A stretch of DNA of 63,030 bases, from assembly GCA_023417315.1 (NCBI GenBank), contig JAEZFW010000032.1:1-63030 (forward strand), given 5' to 3'. The translations under genes and the position numbers were made by a program. Within the stretch, counting starts at the first letter, position 1. Each line of letters begins with the position of its first letter. Positions 49,882 through 58,138 of the stretch are shown piece by piece. A model generated the notes under the pieces. That model was not told the DNA's origin. It did no database searches and saw only the letters and a program-made list of their open reading frames with translations. Source of the DNA: Pseudomonadota bacterium (GTDB lineage: Bacteria; Pseudomonadota; Gammaproteobacteria; Steroidobacterales; Steroidobacteraceae).

Positions 49882-51282
49882 GTGTCCTATTACCGGGATC
49901 CCCGGTCGGCACTCAGAATTACCTCAGGGCAGAACCGAGTGCGAGCGCTTCAGGCACCTGTAATGGTCAACGTACTGGCTGAGATTGCAAAGGGCGGCTT
50001 CGGACGGGTCGAGAAGGTCCAGCTCCAAGATGGCACGATCGCCGCTCGGAAGGTGTTCTCGCCGCTCGATGACATTGTGAATGCTGTCGGTCGTGAGAAG
50101 CTCGTTCGCCGCTTCAGCCGCGAGGTCAAGTATCAGTCGAACCTGCCTCACGAACTGTTCATCCCCATAATCTCATTTGATTTGGATTCGGATGCGCCTT
50201 CATTTCTCATGCCGCTGGCGGAGGCAAATCTAGCCAGCGAGATCAGAATCTCTCGACTCGCGGGCACGATTCCGTTCCAAGCGCTCTTGGACATTCTGGA
50301 TTCTCTCGAATGGCTGCATGAGCACGATTTCGTGCACCGGGATGTGAAGCCGGAAAACGTGCTTTTCCACGAGGGCCGGTGGAAGCTCTCAGATTTCGGG
50401 TTGATCCTCCCACCCTCGGACAAGACCGAACGATTTACGACTTATCACGGCTTCTTCACCGAGATGTACTGCGCACCGGAGCAGCGGCGTGACTTCAAGG
50501 ACGCAAGCTTCGCCTCAGATATCTACTCATTCGGATGCGTTCTTCACGATATCTACGACGGCGGGGCTCGCGTGCCGTACCAACAGGCACGTTGTGGTTC
50601 GTCGCTAGGGGCTCTGATAGAGCGATGCACGGAGATCGATCCGAAGAAACGGTTCCGCAGCGTCAAGGGCCTGCGCGATGCACTAGTAACCGTGCACGCG
50701 GCACCTACGAATGTGGAACCCACCCCTCAGGCGAAAGAGTGGGTCCGAAGGTTGGAGTCCGGTGAGGTTACAACGCCTGAGCACATCGACGAGATGGCTC
50801 GCTTCCTGTCGCAAGCGAATAGTCGTGATGAAGTTTGGCCAGTTTATGCCGCGCTTTCGGAAGACGTATTAGCTGCCTTGCATCGAATCAGTACGGAGCG
50901 CTGGTCAGAGCTTGCGAAGTTGTACTGCGCATGGGCTCGTGGGGGATTCGATTTCGACTACTGCGATGTAGTAGCGCGCAGACTCGTTGCCATATTCAAC
51001 CAAGGTTCGATCGGTCTAAGGGCAGACGCGGCTCTGGCTGCTGCGGACTTGGGCTGTAGTCACAACAGGTGGTTTGTGATGTGGCGGGTAATTGAGATGT
51101 GTGGCCATGCCTTGGATGAACCGACAGCTCAGCGCATCGTCATCGAAATTCTGGCCGCTGAGGAGCAGCGCAATTTCACTGCCTGCGCCGAAGTTATCAA
51201 CAATACTATAGATGTGTATCACGCGAAAATCGCAGCGATCCTTTCGAGACCGGCAATGCACTCTTCCTTGCCGCATGTTTAA
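49882..51282 (+). CDS. Eukaryotic-like serine/threonine protein kinase
   Basis: Soluble kinase of 466 residues. Kinase domain about 28-275: glycine loop IAKGGFGRVEKV, ATP Lys in IAARKVF (about 57), catalytic loop VHRDVKPENVLF (Asp154), metal DFG in LSDFGLIL (171-173) and APE in MYCAPEQRR. All key residues are present, so it should be active. The last roughly 190 residues are helical with repeat-like character (EDVLAALHRISTERWSELAK, ALAAADLGCSHNRWFVMWRV) and resemble HEAT-type scaffolds. No transmembrane or PASTA segments. Location in an island suggests a defence or regulatory cargo. Start is GTG 49882; ATG 49963 would cut into the domain edge. Confidence 0.88.
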   Translation: MSYYRDPRSALRITSGQNRVRALQAPVMVNVLAEIAKGGFGRVEKVQLQDGTIAARKVFSPLDDIVNAVGREKLVRRFSREVKYQSNLPHELFIPIISFDLDSDAPSFLMPLAEANLASEIRISRLAGTIPFQALLDILDSLEWLHEHDFVHRDVKPENVLFHEGRWKLSDFGLILPPSDKTERFTTYHGFFTEMYCAPEQRRDFKDASFASDIYSFGCVLHDIYDGGARVPYQQARCGSSLGALIERCTEIDPKKRFRSVKGLRDALVTVHAAPTNVEPTPQAKEWVRRLESGEVTTPEHIDEMARFLSQANSRDEVWPVYAALSEDVLAALHRISTERWSELAKLYCAWARGGFDFDYCDVVARRLVAIFNQGSIGLRADAALAAADLGCSHNRWFVMWRVIEMCGHALDEPTAQRIVIEILAAEEQRNFTACAEVINNTIDVYHAKIAAILSRPAMHSSLPHV

Positions 51283-51389
51283 CTAGAAGGCACGCTCTCT
51301 CCGGCAAGCGAATTTGGCGGAAATTTTCGAAGCCCCCTCGATAGATCGAACCGCGCCGAATCCCCCCGTACCCCCTCGGGTTCTCCGCA

Positions 51390-52082
51390 TCAGTCCCTAA
51401 GGCCGAGCCTTCGTGCGACGTTCGCAACGCTCGACGCGTGCCACTGCCCGCCGTTTGGCGTCTGCGTGCCTCGCTCATTAAGTAACCGAGCAGCCCCGAG
51501 GAGCGACCCCGCTTCCTTCAGTGCCCCCTCGATAGCCCATCGGTTCTTCTTCGCCCACTTCAGCGCCTCCTCAGCCTGCGCCTGTGCGCCCGCTTTCTGC
51601 ATCGCGTGCGCTTCCCTCTTGCCCTTGCTGCGCATGCCGAGCTTCGTCCCTCGTCGCTTGGCCGCCTGCAAGCCAGCGCGTGTGCGCTGTGAGATGAGGT
51701 TGCGTTCCTTCTCTGCGAGAGCTGCGAACAGATGCAGGATGAAGGGATCGGCTTGGCGTCCTAGCTCAGTCACGATGAACTCGACGCGCTCCGCCATGAT
51801 GCCGCTAATGAAGTGAACATCACGCGAGAGCCGGTCGAGCTTCGCGACGAGCACAGGGCAGCGTTCCTTCTTTGCGGACTGAAGTGCGGACCGTAGCTCC
51901 GGGCGCCTGTCGAGTGCATCGGAGCCCTTGCCAGTCTCCACCTCGGTAAACCATCGGGACACCTTGAAGCCCTCCCGCGTCGCAAACGCGCGGATTGCCT
52001 CGCGCTGAGCCTCCATGCCGAGCCCGAAGCGTCCCTGCTGCTGTGTTGAGACTCGAAGGTAGGCAACTGCTGGACTACTCAT
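51390..52082 (-). CDS. Serine recombinase (resolvase/invertase family)
   Basis: 230-residue recombinase. Catalytic Ser12 in VAYLRVSTQQQGRFGLG, Arg-rich active site LVAKLDRLSRDVHFISGI, and the E-helix ALAEKERNLISQRTRAGLQA are all present. The C-terminal region carries a helix-turn-helix-like end (GAARLLNERGTQTPNGGQWH). It is of small resolvase size, without the large recombinase domains. It may control a local inversion or resolve copies of the island. Confidence 0.93.
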   Translation of the reverse strand: MSSPAVAYLRVSTQQQGRFGLGMEAQREAIRAFATREGFKVSRWFTEVETGKGSDALDRRPELRSALQSAKKERCPVLVAKLDRLSRDVHFISGIMAERVEFIVTELGRQADPFILHLFAALAEKERNLISQRTRAGLQAAKRRGTKLGMRSKGKREAHAMQKAGAQAQAEEALKWAKKNRWAIEGALKEAGSLLGAARLLNERGTQTPNGGQWHASSVANVARRLGLRD

Positions 52083-52452
52083 GGCTTTAACCTACATTAA
52101 AGGATGCTCGGAGGAGCGCCGGCGTCCTAGGGCTTACAAACTCCCGACGGACGATAAGACATTGTAAGCGGGCGAGGGAAGCCCTAACTCACACACTCGC
52201 GCGAGAGATCGCCCTAGGTGTCACCCGAGTGCACCCGAGGGCTCCACATGAGACTTCAATTCTGAGCCTCCACGCGCGAGCAACGGGACGACTTCTCCCG
52301 CACCCCGCTACCTCGGTATTGGTCGAGTGCGCGACGCCTCTACGCTCGTCTGTAGCAGCTCGAACGATCAAAGGGGCACGCGAAAGGGCGCGAATCCACT
52401 TAACCCACTGACGCACATAGATGCGCCGTTAGACAACACATCTAGCTAACAC
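52083..52452. other. 370-bp spacer, no gene recognised
   Basis: Between the divergent serine recombinase and the small + strand gene block. It must hold the promoters for both, and possibly the recombinase target. It has runs such as GGTGTCACCCGAGTGCACCC and a C-rich stretch ending CCGCTACCTC that resembles part of the spacer at 54900-54970. No tRNA or hairpin with T-run was found. Confidence 0.45.
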
Positions 52453-52650
52453 ATGAACACTAACGAAAACGAACTTCGAGCAGTGCTCGCTGAACTCGTC
52501 CCCCAGGGACACGCGTGGACCTACATCGCGGAAGCGTTGAACCGCAGACGCATTCCGAATCCGTCCCCACGTTCACCTGAGGGACGCTGGACGCATCCCG
52601 CCGTGAAACGCGCCGCAGTGCGCCTTGCAGTGATCGCAGAGGGTACTTAA
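52453..52650 (+). CDS. Small protein resembling a recombinase C-terminal domain
   Basis: 65-residue protein. AWTYIAEALNRRRIPNPSPR and EGRWTHPAVKRAAVRLAV line up with the C-terminal segment of the adjacent serine recombinase (GAARLLNERGTQTPNGGQ, WHASSVANVARRLGL), which in large serine recombinases is the DNA-reading helix-turn-helix. It may be a free DNA-binding module or a recombination accessory factor. First gene of the + strand block. Confidence 0.65.
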   Translation: MNTNENELRAVLAELVPQGHAWTYIAEALNRRRIPNPSPRSPEGRWTHPAVKRAAVRLAVIAEGT

Positions 52651-52758
52651 GCGCGTTCGCGCGCTCGTGCCTGCGCTTCCCCGTATTTCTTTTCCCTCGA
52701 TACTGCACATCCACACTAGGCACCACTCAGTGCCCCTCACGTTACCTAGGTTCCCCCA

Positions 52759-53394
52759 ATGAAGAACAAGAGACGCATATGCGAAGTGCCCGACTGTGAC
52801 ACTCCATCGGCAACGCATTACTTCCGCTTCTGCAGACTCCATCAGAACCGCTTCACACGTACCGGGCATCCGCTCGGCAAAATGGTCCGCCGCTCTCAGC
52901 TCAAGCAGGAGATCGCGCGAGCAGATGAGCAGCTACAGGTATACCGCTCGCGCCCGGCAGTGCAGGCAGCACTTGAATGGACACACAAGCTGCTTACGAC
53001 GTACGACCTGCGCGAAGTCGAGCTTTCAAATCAGATGCAGCGATTGCACACGCGAGGAGTGACCGCTTACGAAATGCTGTGCGCGCTATATGCGCTGTGG
53101 ATCTACAAGACCGAGCAGAACCACCGGCTCCCCGATGATGCGCGGCTGACGTTCGCATGTGCTGGCATTGCGCTTCGACTGCGCGCGATTGATCGCCGTC
53201 CGACTCCCGGCGGCCACACCACCGAGCAGTACGTGCGTAGAGAGACCCGGCTTCGCCTAGGGATGATGATTCGCGAGGTTCTGTTCCCGCTCTTTCACCA
53301 GATGTACCGCTTCCACCTCGGACAGCACGAGCGCGAGCTTGAGCTTCGGAAGCGGATAGCCAATTTCGACGAAAGCGCGACCGTCGTCACGTAG
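52759..53394 (+). CDS. Zinc-finger-like hypothetical protein
   Basis: 211 residues, not recognised as a named family. The N terminus ICEVPDCDTPSATHYFRFCR plus LHQNRF gives Cys-x4-Cys ... Cys-x2-His, a typical small metal site found in phage and plasmid proteins. The rest is helical (about 45-211) with conserved-looking blocks ALYALWIYKTEQNHRLPDDA and TEQYVRRETRLRLGMMIREV. No ribosome-binding site is evident before ATG 52759. Confidence 0.65.
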   Translation: MKNKRRICEVPDCDTPSATHYFRFCRLHQNRFTRTGHPLGKMVRRSQLKQEIARADEQLQVYRSRPAVQAALEWTHKLLTTYDLREVELSNQMQRLHTRGVTAYEMLCALYALWIYKTEQNHRLPDDARLTFACAGIALRLRAIDRRPTPGGHTTEQYVRRETRLRLGMMIREVLFPLFHQMYRFHLGQHERELELRKRIANFDESATVVT

Positions 53395-53443
53395 ATTCCC
53401 TAAGGGCGTTGCGTCCGGACGCAGTCCCCTATAGGCTGAAAGA

Positions 53444-54103
53444 ATGAAGAGCACATGGGAGAAATTCACCGAGATCGCGTCCGGGCGCGCCGCGCTAGAG
53501 CGCGCGAAGGAGGACTGGGAGTTATCAGAACGAGCACTCAAGTACGCCTTCGCGCTCTTCGATAAGACTGGCGGGGCGCTCACAGGGTTACTGGCTCCGA
53601 TACGCGGGTTTGAACCCATATGGGAGAACAAAGGGCGTGAAAGGGGGGCGGGTCAGGTGGTCGACTTCGAAGCAGTCAAGTTCGATATCACTCCGGACGG
53701 AGAGATATTCAAGCTGTACCCCGACGAGCTAGACGACCTGATTGAGTGGATTCTCAAGCACGCGGAGCGTGAAGCCGAAAAGATAGCGAACCCGCCGCCC
53801 GCGCCTCGGTCACCTAGCAAGGACGCGTTGCGAAAGCGGAAAGCGCGAGCTGAGAAGCGAGTAAAGCCGCGACCAAAGCGCCCCCCGCGAACACTTGCTG
53901 ACGACATTGCGGCGACCAAGAAATCAATCGAGACAAGGCGCGCGAAGCTCGCGAAGCTGGAAGAGCTAGCGACACAAGGGGGCGTGAACCTCGGTGATGT
54001 CCGCGCCCTTCACCGCGATATAGCTAAGACCCGAGAGGGATTGCGCAGAGCGGAAAGCACCCTCAGAACGTACGAAGGAAGGTCCAAGGAAGGCGCGGTC
54101 TAA
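53444..54103 (+). CDS. Hypothetical protein with basic SKDALRKRKARAE module
   Basis: 219 residues. The N-terminal half (about 1-115) is an alpha/beta region of unknown type. The C-terminal half begins PSKDALRKRKARAEKRVKPR and ends in a predicted coiled coil (IETRRAKLAKLEELATQGG, KTREGLRRAESTLRTYEGR). The basic module plus coil is shared with the next gene, showing a duplication or domain accretion. Confidence 0.65.
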   Translation: MKSTWEKFTEIASGRAALERAKEDWELSERALKYAFALFDKTGGALTGLLAPIRGFEPIWENKGRERGAGQVVDFEAVKFDITPDGEIFKLYPDELDDLIEWILKHAEREAEKIANPPPAPRSPSKDALRKRKARAEKRVKPRPKRPPRTLADDIAATKKSIETRRAKLAKLEELATQGGVNLGDVRALHRDIAKTREGLRRAESTLRTYEGRSKEGAV

Positions 54104-54200
54104 GTACCTGAGCGATCTTGTGAAATTGCGATTACGAGGACGCAATGCCCTATATAGGGGACATCTCCCAAACCACCAAACGCTTTTTTGGACGACGATC

Positions 54201-54509
54201 ATGACAACCCCAAGCAAGGACGCGCTCCGCAAGCGCAAGGCGCGGGCCGAAGGCCGCGTGAAGCCTCGCCCTCGGAAGGGACCGATGTCGCTTGAAGCGC
54301 GCCTGACTGCTACGGAGAAATCGATCCTCAGTCGCCGCGAATGGATCGAGATATGGGAAGACGGGCTACGTGATGCCGACGGCGAAACCGCAGCGGGCCT
54401 GCGGGAGAAACTGGAGAAGGCGAGACTCGGACTGCATCTTGCGGAAATCACACGTGCGAGTATGCAAAAGCAGCTTGCTCTCCGTGATGCCTTCGCGCTG
54501 AGTGAATGA
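54201..54509 (+). CDS. Basic coiled-coil protein, paralogue of the preceding C terminus
   Basis: 102 residues from ATG 54201. PSKDALRKRKARAEGRVKPR is nearly identical to residues of about 123-142 of the preceding protein, followed by LTATEKSILSRREWIEIWED and a helical tail, again like the neighbour. It looks like a stand-alone copy of the neighbour's C-terminal half. The frame upstream to 54120 is open, but the ATG fits the domain start. Confidence 0.65.
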   Translation: MTTPSKDALRKRKARAEGRVKPRPRKGPMSLEARLTATEKSILSRREWIEIWEDGLRDADGETAAGLREKLEKARLGLHLAEITRASMQKQLALRDAFALSE

Positions 54510-55032
54510 CACGCCGGCGCGGACGCATCGTCCTTACATTAAGAGGACCTAGGTGTAGCTGAAGGTCTGACCCAATTGACACTTGGGGTCATCTACTTCC
54601 TATTCCCTTAAAGAATAGTCTTGAAGGGAACACATCTAGCGCACCAGACGACAGATTTCGAGAGCACGCAAGGTGCACGTCTGGTGTGCAGCAGATGCTT
54701 TCTCCTCAGTGCTGCCCTTCTTCGTGGTCGGATCTTTGCGAAGCAATGAAGCAAGCGCAGCGCTCAACGCGCTAGTCGTCTCACTCGAAGCTGCACCGAA
54801 GCTTCGCGACTAGCTAACCCTCAGTACTCCTCCTTCACGCACGGTCGATAACGGCGAAGCCGTGACCTGTCGTGCGCCGCGAGTGCGCCCGATGTGTGCT
54901 TGAGGTGTGACCTGAGGTGAAACGCGCGCGGTAGGAGACGAGATCACACCCGCCCCGCTACCTACACCTTCGCTACGCCTTCGCGCGCCTCCTTGCTCGC
55001 AGGTTTCACCTCCAATCGATCCCCGAACCATC
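54510..55032. other. 520-bp spacer, no gene recognised
   Basis: Contains a near-palindrome TGACCCAATTGACACTTGGG (54568-54587, completed by GTCA) and a small CTATTC/GAATAG hairpin (54600-54618). The right part (54840-55020) is GC-rich and repetitive. Apparent minus-strand frames in it have no ribosome-binding sites and odd composition. It probably carries a promoter and leader for the next gene. Confidence 0.45.
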
Positions 55033-55350
55033 ATGGCAAGACGAAAGAAACAGAAAACCGAATTACCTGTGACGCAAGGGCGCGGAACAGTCGAGCAAGT
55101 CGACGAGCTGCACGGCCTGCTCGCGAAGATTCTCCTTCGAGCACTGCGCCACTCTCACGATACTGGTCAACCACTCACTCCGCGCATGCTCGCGGTCGTG
55201 ATCGCATTCCTGAAGCTCAACGGTATCAACCGACCTGCGAAGGAGTTGCAGAGCATCGACTACCTCGCACACGAGATGCCGGACTTCTCCGCGATGGATG
55301 ACGAACAGCGCACAAGCAACGTGCTCCCGTTCGATCCGTCATCGCACTAA
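55033..55350 (+). CDS. Hypothetical protein, possibly small-terminase-like
   Basis: 105 residues. ELHGLLAKILLRALRHSHDT, then LTPRMLAVVIAFLKLNGINR resembles the helical core of T7-type small terminase/DNA maturase A proteins (pattern of an amphipathic helix, a short loop, then ARxFLKxNGI). N terminus is basic (MARRKKQKTELP). If right, the block 52.4-58.4 kb derives from a podophage-like left arm. No large terminase is present, so the assignment stays tentative. Confidence 0.5.
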   Translation: MARRKKQKTELPVTQGRGTVEQVDELHGLLAKILLRALRHSHDTGQPLTPRMLAVVIAFLKLNGINRPAKELQSIDYLAHEMPDFSAMDDEQRTSNVLPFDPSSH

Positions 55351-55361
55351 CCGTTTCCCGT

Positions 55362-55440
55362 CGTTCTCTTTGGGCTGAGTCCTGCGCCACTGCTACGCGA
55401 GCAGATGGCGCGGGCTCCTTTGTCGTGCCCGAAGAGAACG
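55362..55440. other. Long nested hairpin between two island genes
   Basis: CGTTCTCTTTGGGC (55362-55375) pairs with GCCCGAAGAGAACG (55427-55440). Inside, GAGTCCTGCGCCACTGCT pairs with AGCAGATGGCGCGGGCTC around ACGCG. The whole stretch can form one almost continuous stem of about 35 bp. There is no T-run. It may be a processing site, terminator or structured RNA. Confidence 0.7.
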
Positions 55441-55498
55441 CACAGCTCCGAAGCCTTCGCGGAGATCACACCGAAGGCAAGCAACCAAGAGAACCGAA

Positions 55499-56095
55499 AT
55501 GTCTAACACGAATGACACCCGCACTTCAGTGCAAGCCGAAATCGACCGCATGGTGGCAAGAGCCGAAGCCAGCGGCGCGCGCATCAGCACAGGTCAGATT
55601 CAGCAACCCGAAGAGAGCATTCCTCGTCACAGTCACGAAGGTTTCGGCGAGCTAGATGCACAGCTAGCGCAGGTCATGAACGGCGAGCGCCTCCCGGTCA
55701 ATGGTCGCATTCATGACGATGGCCGAGACATCCGCTTCACCACACAGCAGATGCAGGAGGAATGGAACCGGCAGAAGGCCGCGCTCGAAGCTCTCACGTA
55801 CGACCCGAAGACAGGGGAGCCGAGCGGCTATGTGCTGCAAGGCGAAGAGAGACGTAAAGCACAGCTTGCCTTCGAGCAGTATCAACGCTCATTCCAGTAC
55901 GAAATGGGCGTGCTCGCGCAGCTCTACCGCCAGCGCGAAGACGACGAACAGCGCAGGCAGGAGGCGCAAACTGCCGAAGTGCAGCGCCGTCAGAACATCG
56001 AAGCCGAGGCGCAGAGGATAGCTGACGAGGAAGAAGCACGCGCGCGCGCAGCAGAGATTCTCACTCAGCGTCGTCAAGCTCGCGGCGGGTTCTAA
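55499..56095 (+). CDS. Hypothetical coiled-coil protein
   Basis: 198 residues, not recognised. The N-terminal third is polar; residues of about 88-140 contain EEWNRQKAALEALTYDPKTG and RRKAQLAFEQYQRSFQYEMG; residues of about 145-198 form a highly charged coiled coil (RQREDDEQRRQEAQTAEVQR, RIADEEEARARAAEILTQRR). Such proteins are common as phage scaffold-like or virion-associated proteins, but nothing here proves that role. Confidence 0.6.
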   Translation: MSNTNDTRTSVQAEIDRMVARAEASGARISTGQIQQPEESIPRHSHEGFGELDAQLAQVMNGERLPVNGRIHDDGRDIRFTTQQMQEEWNRQKAALEALTYDPKTGEPSGYVLQGEERRKAQLAFEQYQRSFQYEMGVLAQLYRQREDDEQRRQEAQTAEVQRRQNIEAEAQRIADEEEARARAAEILTQRRQARGGF

Positions 56096-56170
56096 CTCGC
56101 CATTTCCACCAAACTCCACGCGCGCATGACTAACACCTCATGCGCGTGTCCCTACAAGACGAGGTTCATC

Positions 56171-56470
56171 ATGTCGTCGCAGAACACGCGAGACCCCAAG
56201 CTCCCTTTCGGCTCCGACAAGTGCAAGTGCAGTCGATGCGGCGAGTATTTCAACTCCACGCACGCTTTCAGCAAGCATCGCGTGAGCGGCTTTCAGCCGG
56301 TTACTCGCACGTGTCTCACTCCCGCTGAGATGCGCGGCAAGGGCTGGAGCATCAATCGTACAGGCCACTGGGTTACTGCAACGCGTGAGCAAGGAGACGA
56401 GATCTCCGGTTACCCCTCACGTACCCCTAGGGCCACACCTAACGCATCCCCTACCGCGGAGGCTGCGTAA
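56171..56470 (+). CDS. FDXHR-type putative zinc-binding protein
   Basis: 99 residues. KCKCSRCGEYFNSTHAFSKH then R is a Cys-x2-Cys ... (F)xKHR finger, and TRTCLTPAEMRGKGWSINRT with GHWVT matches the conserved second half of the FDXHR family often found in actinobacterial phages. The start is ATG 56171 (GAGG upstream). Probably phage-derived; binding target unknown. Confidence 0.65.
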   Translation: MSSQNTRDPKLPFGSDKCKCSRCGEYFNSTHAFSKHRVSGFQPVTRTCLTPAEMRGKGWSINRTGHWVTATREQGDEISGYPSRTPRATPNASPTAEAA

Positions 56471-56749
56471 ATGGCGCTCACACCTAGAGTGCTCCGAAGG
56501 CTCACGCGAGGGGCCCGCCCGCAGAAGGGCGTTAGGTATCGCAAGGACATCAGCGGCAACGTTACCGCAGTGTCCACGGGCTTCGACGGACTCACGCTCG
56601 AGGAGCGCATGTCATTACCGTCTGAGCAGACGCCAAGTGAACACCGAGGTTTCAGCATCGGTGCTCTACCTGTTGGCCTGGACCCGGCTCCTAACCGGAC
56701 GTTCACGCTAGATCCGCCGCTACCTGCGGCACCTGAAATCGAATGGTGA
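56471..56749 (+). CDS. Hypothetical protein, 92 aa
   Basis: Begins directly after the previous stop codon. Product MALTPRVLRRLTRGARPQKG followed by a Thr/Pro-rich acidic C terminus. No domain recognised. Tight spacing indicates a shared transcript with neighbours. Confidence 0.5.
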   Translation: MALTPRVLRRLTRGARPQKGVRYRKDISGNVTAVSTGFDGLTLEERMSLPSEQTPSEHRGFSIGALPVGLDPAPNRTFTLDPPLPAAPEIEW

Positions 56750-56753
56750 ATCA

Positions 56754-57038
56754 GTGCTCAAGCAACTACGGGTAAACATACCGAAGGAGGCGAACGCTTT
56801 GCTGCGTCTCGTCGAAGCAGATCAAGCCCGCGCCCGTCCGTCTTCAGTTGAGCGTCTGCGATATCGCATGCGTCACCTCACGGACGCGCAGTTCTCAGCA
56901 GCATTGCGTAACGCGATTAGCCGTGATCCTAGGTTCGCTTTCGGCGAGACCGCGGAAGGAGAGCGCTACGTAAAGCGATGGGCTCTCTATCCGATGCACT
57001 TACCGAAACGTGCTCGGCACGCACTGAAATGGAGTTGA
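56754..57038 (+). CDS. Hypothetical protein, 94 aa
   Basis: Helical basic protein starting at GTG 56754 (LKQLRVNIPKEANALLRLVE; LTDAQFSAALRNAISRDPRF; ending RARHALKWS). No family recognised. It overlaps the next gene by 10 bp. Confidence 0.5.
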   Translation: MLKQLRVNIPKEANALLRLVEADQARARPSSVERLRYRMRHLTDAQFSAALRNAISRDPRFAFGETAEGERYVKRWALYPMHLPKRARHALKWS

Positions 57039-57364
57039 GACGTTTATGTCCTGGCTGTCTGCAATTGTTGCCGTTCGACTCCTTTCCGCCCCGAGGCGAC
57101 CGCCCCGGACAACGCAAGAGCCGGTGCCGGCAGTGCGTCAACCGCTCGACCGCAATCTGGCGCGCGCTGCATCCGAACTACATGCGCGAGTACGCTGCGC
57201 GACGCAAAGGGGTCGTGACCGGTGCTTCCTCAGAAGGGAAAAGTGATTGCATCTCTGCGGCCGGCAGAGAGCAAGTGAACCGTCTTCCTGACGGCGGCAA
57301 CCCTCCTGCGAGTGACGTGTTTCGAGGGCCTGAACAGATGCGCGCTAAGGTGCGCTCTGAGTAG
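57029..57364 (+). CDS. Zinc-ribbon-like protein, phage type
   Basis: 111 residues from ATG 57029. RLCPGCLQLLPFDSFPPRGD and KSRCRQCVNRSTAIWRALHP give two Cys-x2-Cys pairs followed by a basic helix (NYMREYAARRKG). This is the common zinc module of small phage and HNH-associated proteins (pattern CxxC...F...CRxC...RxWRxxxP). The nuclease part is absent. The C-terminal 45 residues are low in conserved character. Confidence 0.6.
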   Translation: MELRRLCPGCLQLLPFDSFPPRGDRPGQRKSRCRQCVNRSTAIWRALHPNYMREYAARRKGVVTGASSEGKSDCISAAGREQVNRLPDGGNPPASDVFRGPEQMRAKVRSE

Positions 57365-57402
57365 GAGAACCCTCGTTTACATGTCCTCGCGGGAGACGTT
57401 GT

Positions 57403-57543
57403 TCAGCGTTCGTTTTCGGTCGACCAGCCGAAGGACCGAGACCAGTAGAAAACCCGCCGCCCTAGACGCAACAGAAAATCTCCGCTTTCGCTCGATAGCT
57501 CGAACTCGCGGCCGAAGCGTAGATAGAACCCGAAGCCCTTCAT
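57403..57543 (-). CDS. Possible small protein, 46 aa
   Basis: Minus-strand ORF within the otherwise gene-free stretch 57365-57658. Product MKGFGFYLRFGREFELSSES then GDFLLRLGRRVFYWSRSFG is rich in aromatic and alternating residues, and GAGGGT lies 7 bp before the ATG. It may be a real small gene opposing the block. Support is only composition and the ribosome-binding site. Confidence 0.45.
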   Translation of the reverse strand: MKGFGFYLRFGREFELSSESGDFLLRLGRRVFYWSRSFGWSTENER

Positions 57544-57658
57544 GGTGTGACCCTCGTGCAGTTGTCATGCAGAGGGGAGCGCACGTTCGTTCCGCTTCGG
57601 AGACGAAGAACACCTCCGACACCCTAGCGCACTCGCGCACACCCAAGGAACCCCCCCT

Positions 57659-58138
57659 ATGTTCGAATTTGAATGGGACGAGCACCCGCTTACGAAAGCG
57701 CGACGCGAGCGCCGTCCAACCATCCCCGTAAAGCAGTGGAAGCCTCCTGATTGGTGGCGCGAAGAGTACGAAGAGATACCAGGTGCGCGTCTCTACACCG
57801 AAGCAGAGCTGAAAAAGAAGCTCGCGAGGAAGCGCTATTACCAAGCGCAGAAGCTTAAGCGCAAGCCTAAGCCCGAACCTACACCCGAGGAAATCAGAGC
57901 CAAGCAGATGCGCTCTGTCGAAGCGCTCGTCAAAGAAGCACAGACGAAGCTGAGCAATGCCCGAGTACGGCTACCGATGCATCAAGCGGAACTGACGGCA
58001 CCTGATGTGCTCCCGTACGTGCAACAAGTGATAATCCCTCACCGGATCTCAAAAGCTCAGGCAGACATTGCCTATCAGCAAGGTGTGCTAGAGCGTCGCC
58101 TAGCGCGCCTCGCTGCACTCAAGGAGAGCCCGCAGTGA
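57659..58138 (+). CDS. Hypothetical basic coiled-coil protein, 159 aa
   Basis: N terminus MFEFEWDEHPLTKARRERRP followed by a Trp-rich segment (VKQWKPPDWWREEYEEIPGA), a lysine-rich stretch and a helical C-terminal half (EALVKEAQTKLSNARVRLP). No family recognised. Upstream AAGGAA is at good distance. Overlaps the next gene by 4 bp (GTGA). Confidence 0.6.
   Translation: MFEFEWDEHPLTKARRERRPTIPVKQWKPPDWWREEYEEIPGARLYTEAELKKKLARKRYYQAQKLKRKPKPEPTPEEIRAKQMRSVEALVKEAQTKLSNARVRLPMHQAELTAPDVLPYVQQVIIPHRISKAQADIAYQQGVLERRLARLAALKESPQ

Noticed and set aside
57312..57844. Larger ORFs covering 57312-57731 (+) and 57377-57844 (-)
   Set aside because: Low-complexity, no ribosome-binding sites, overlap with better-supported genes on both sides.
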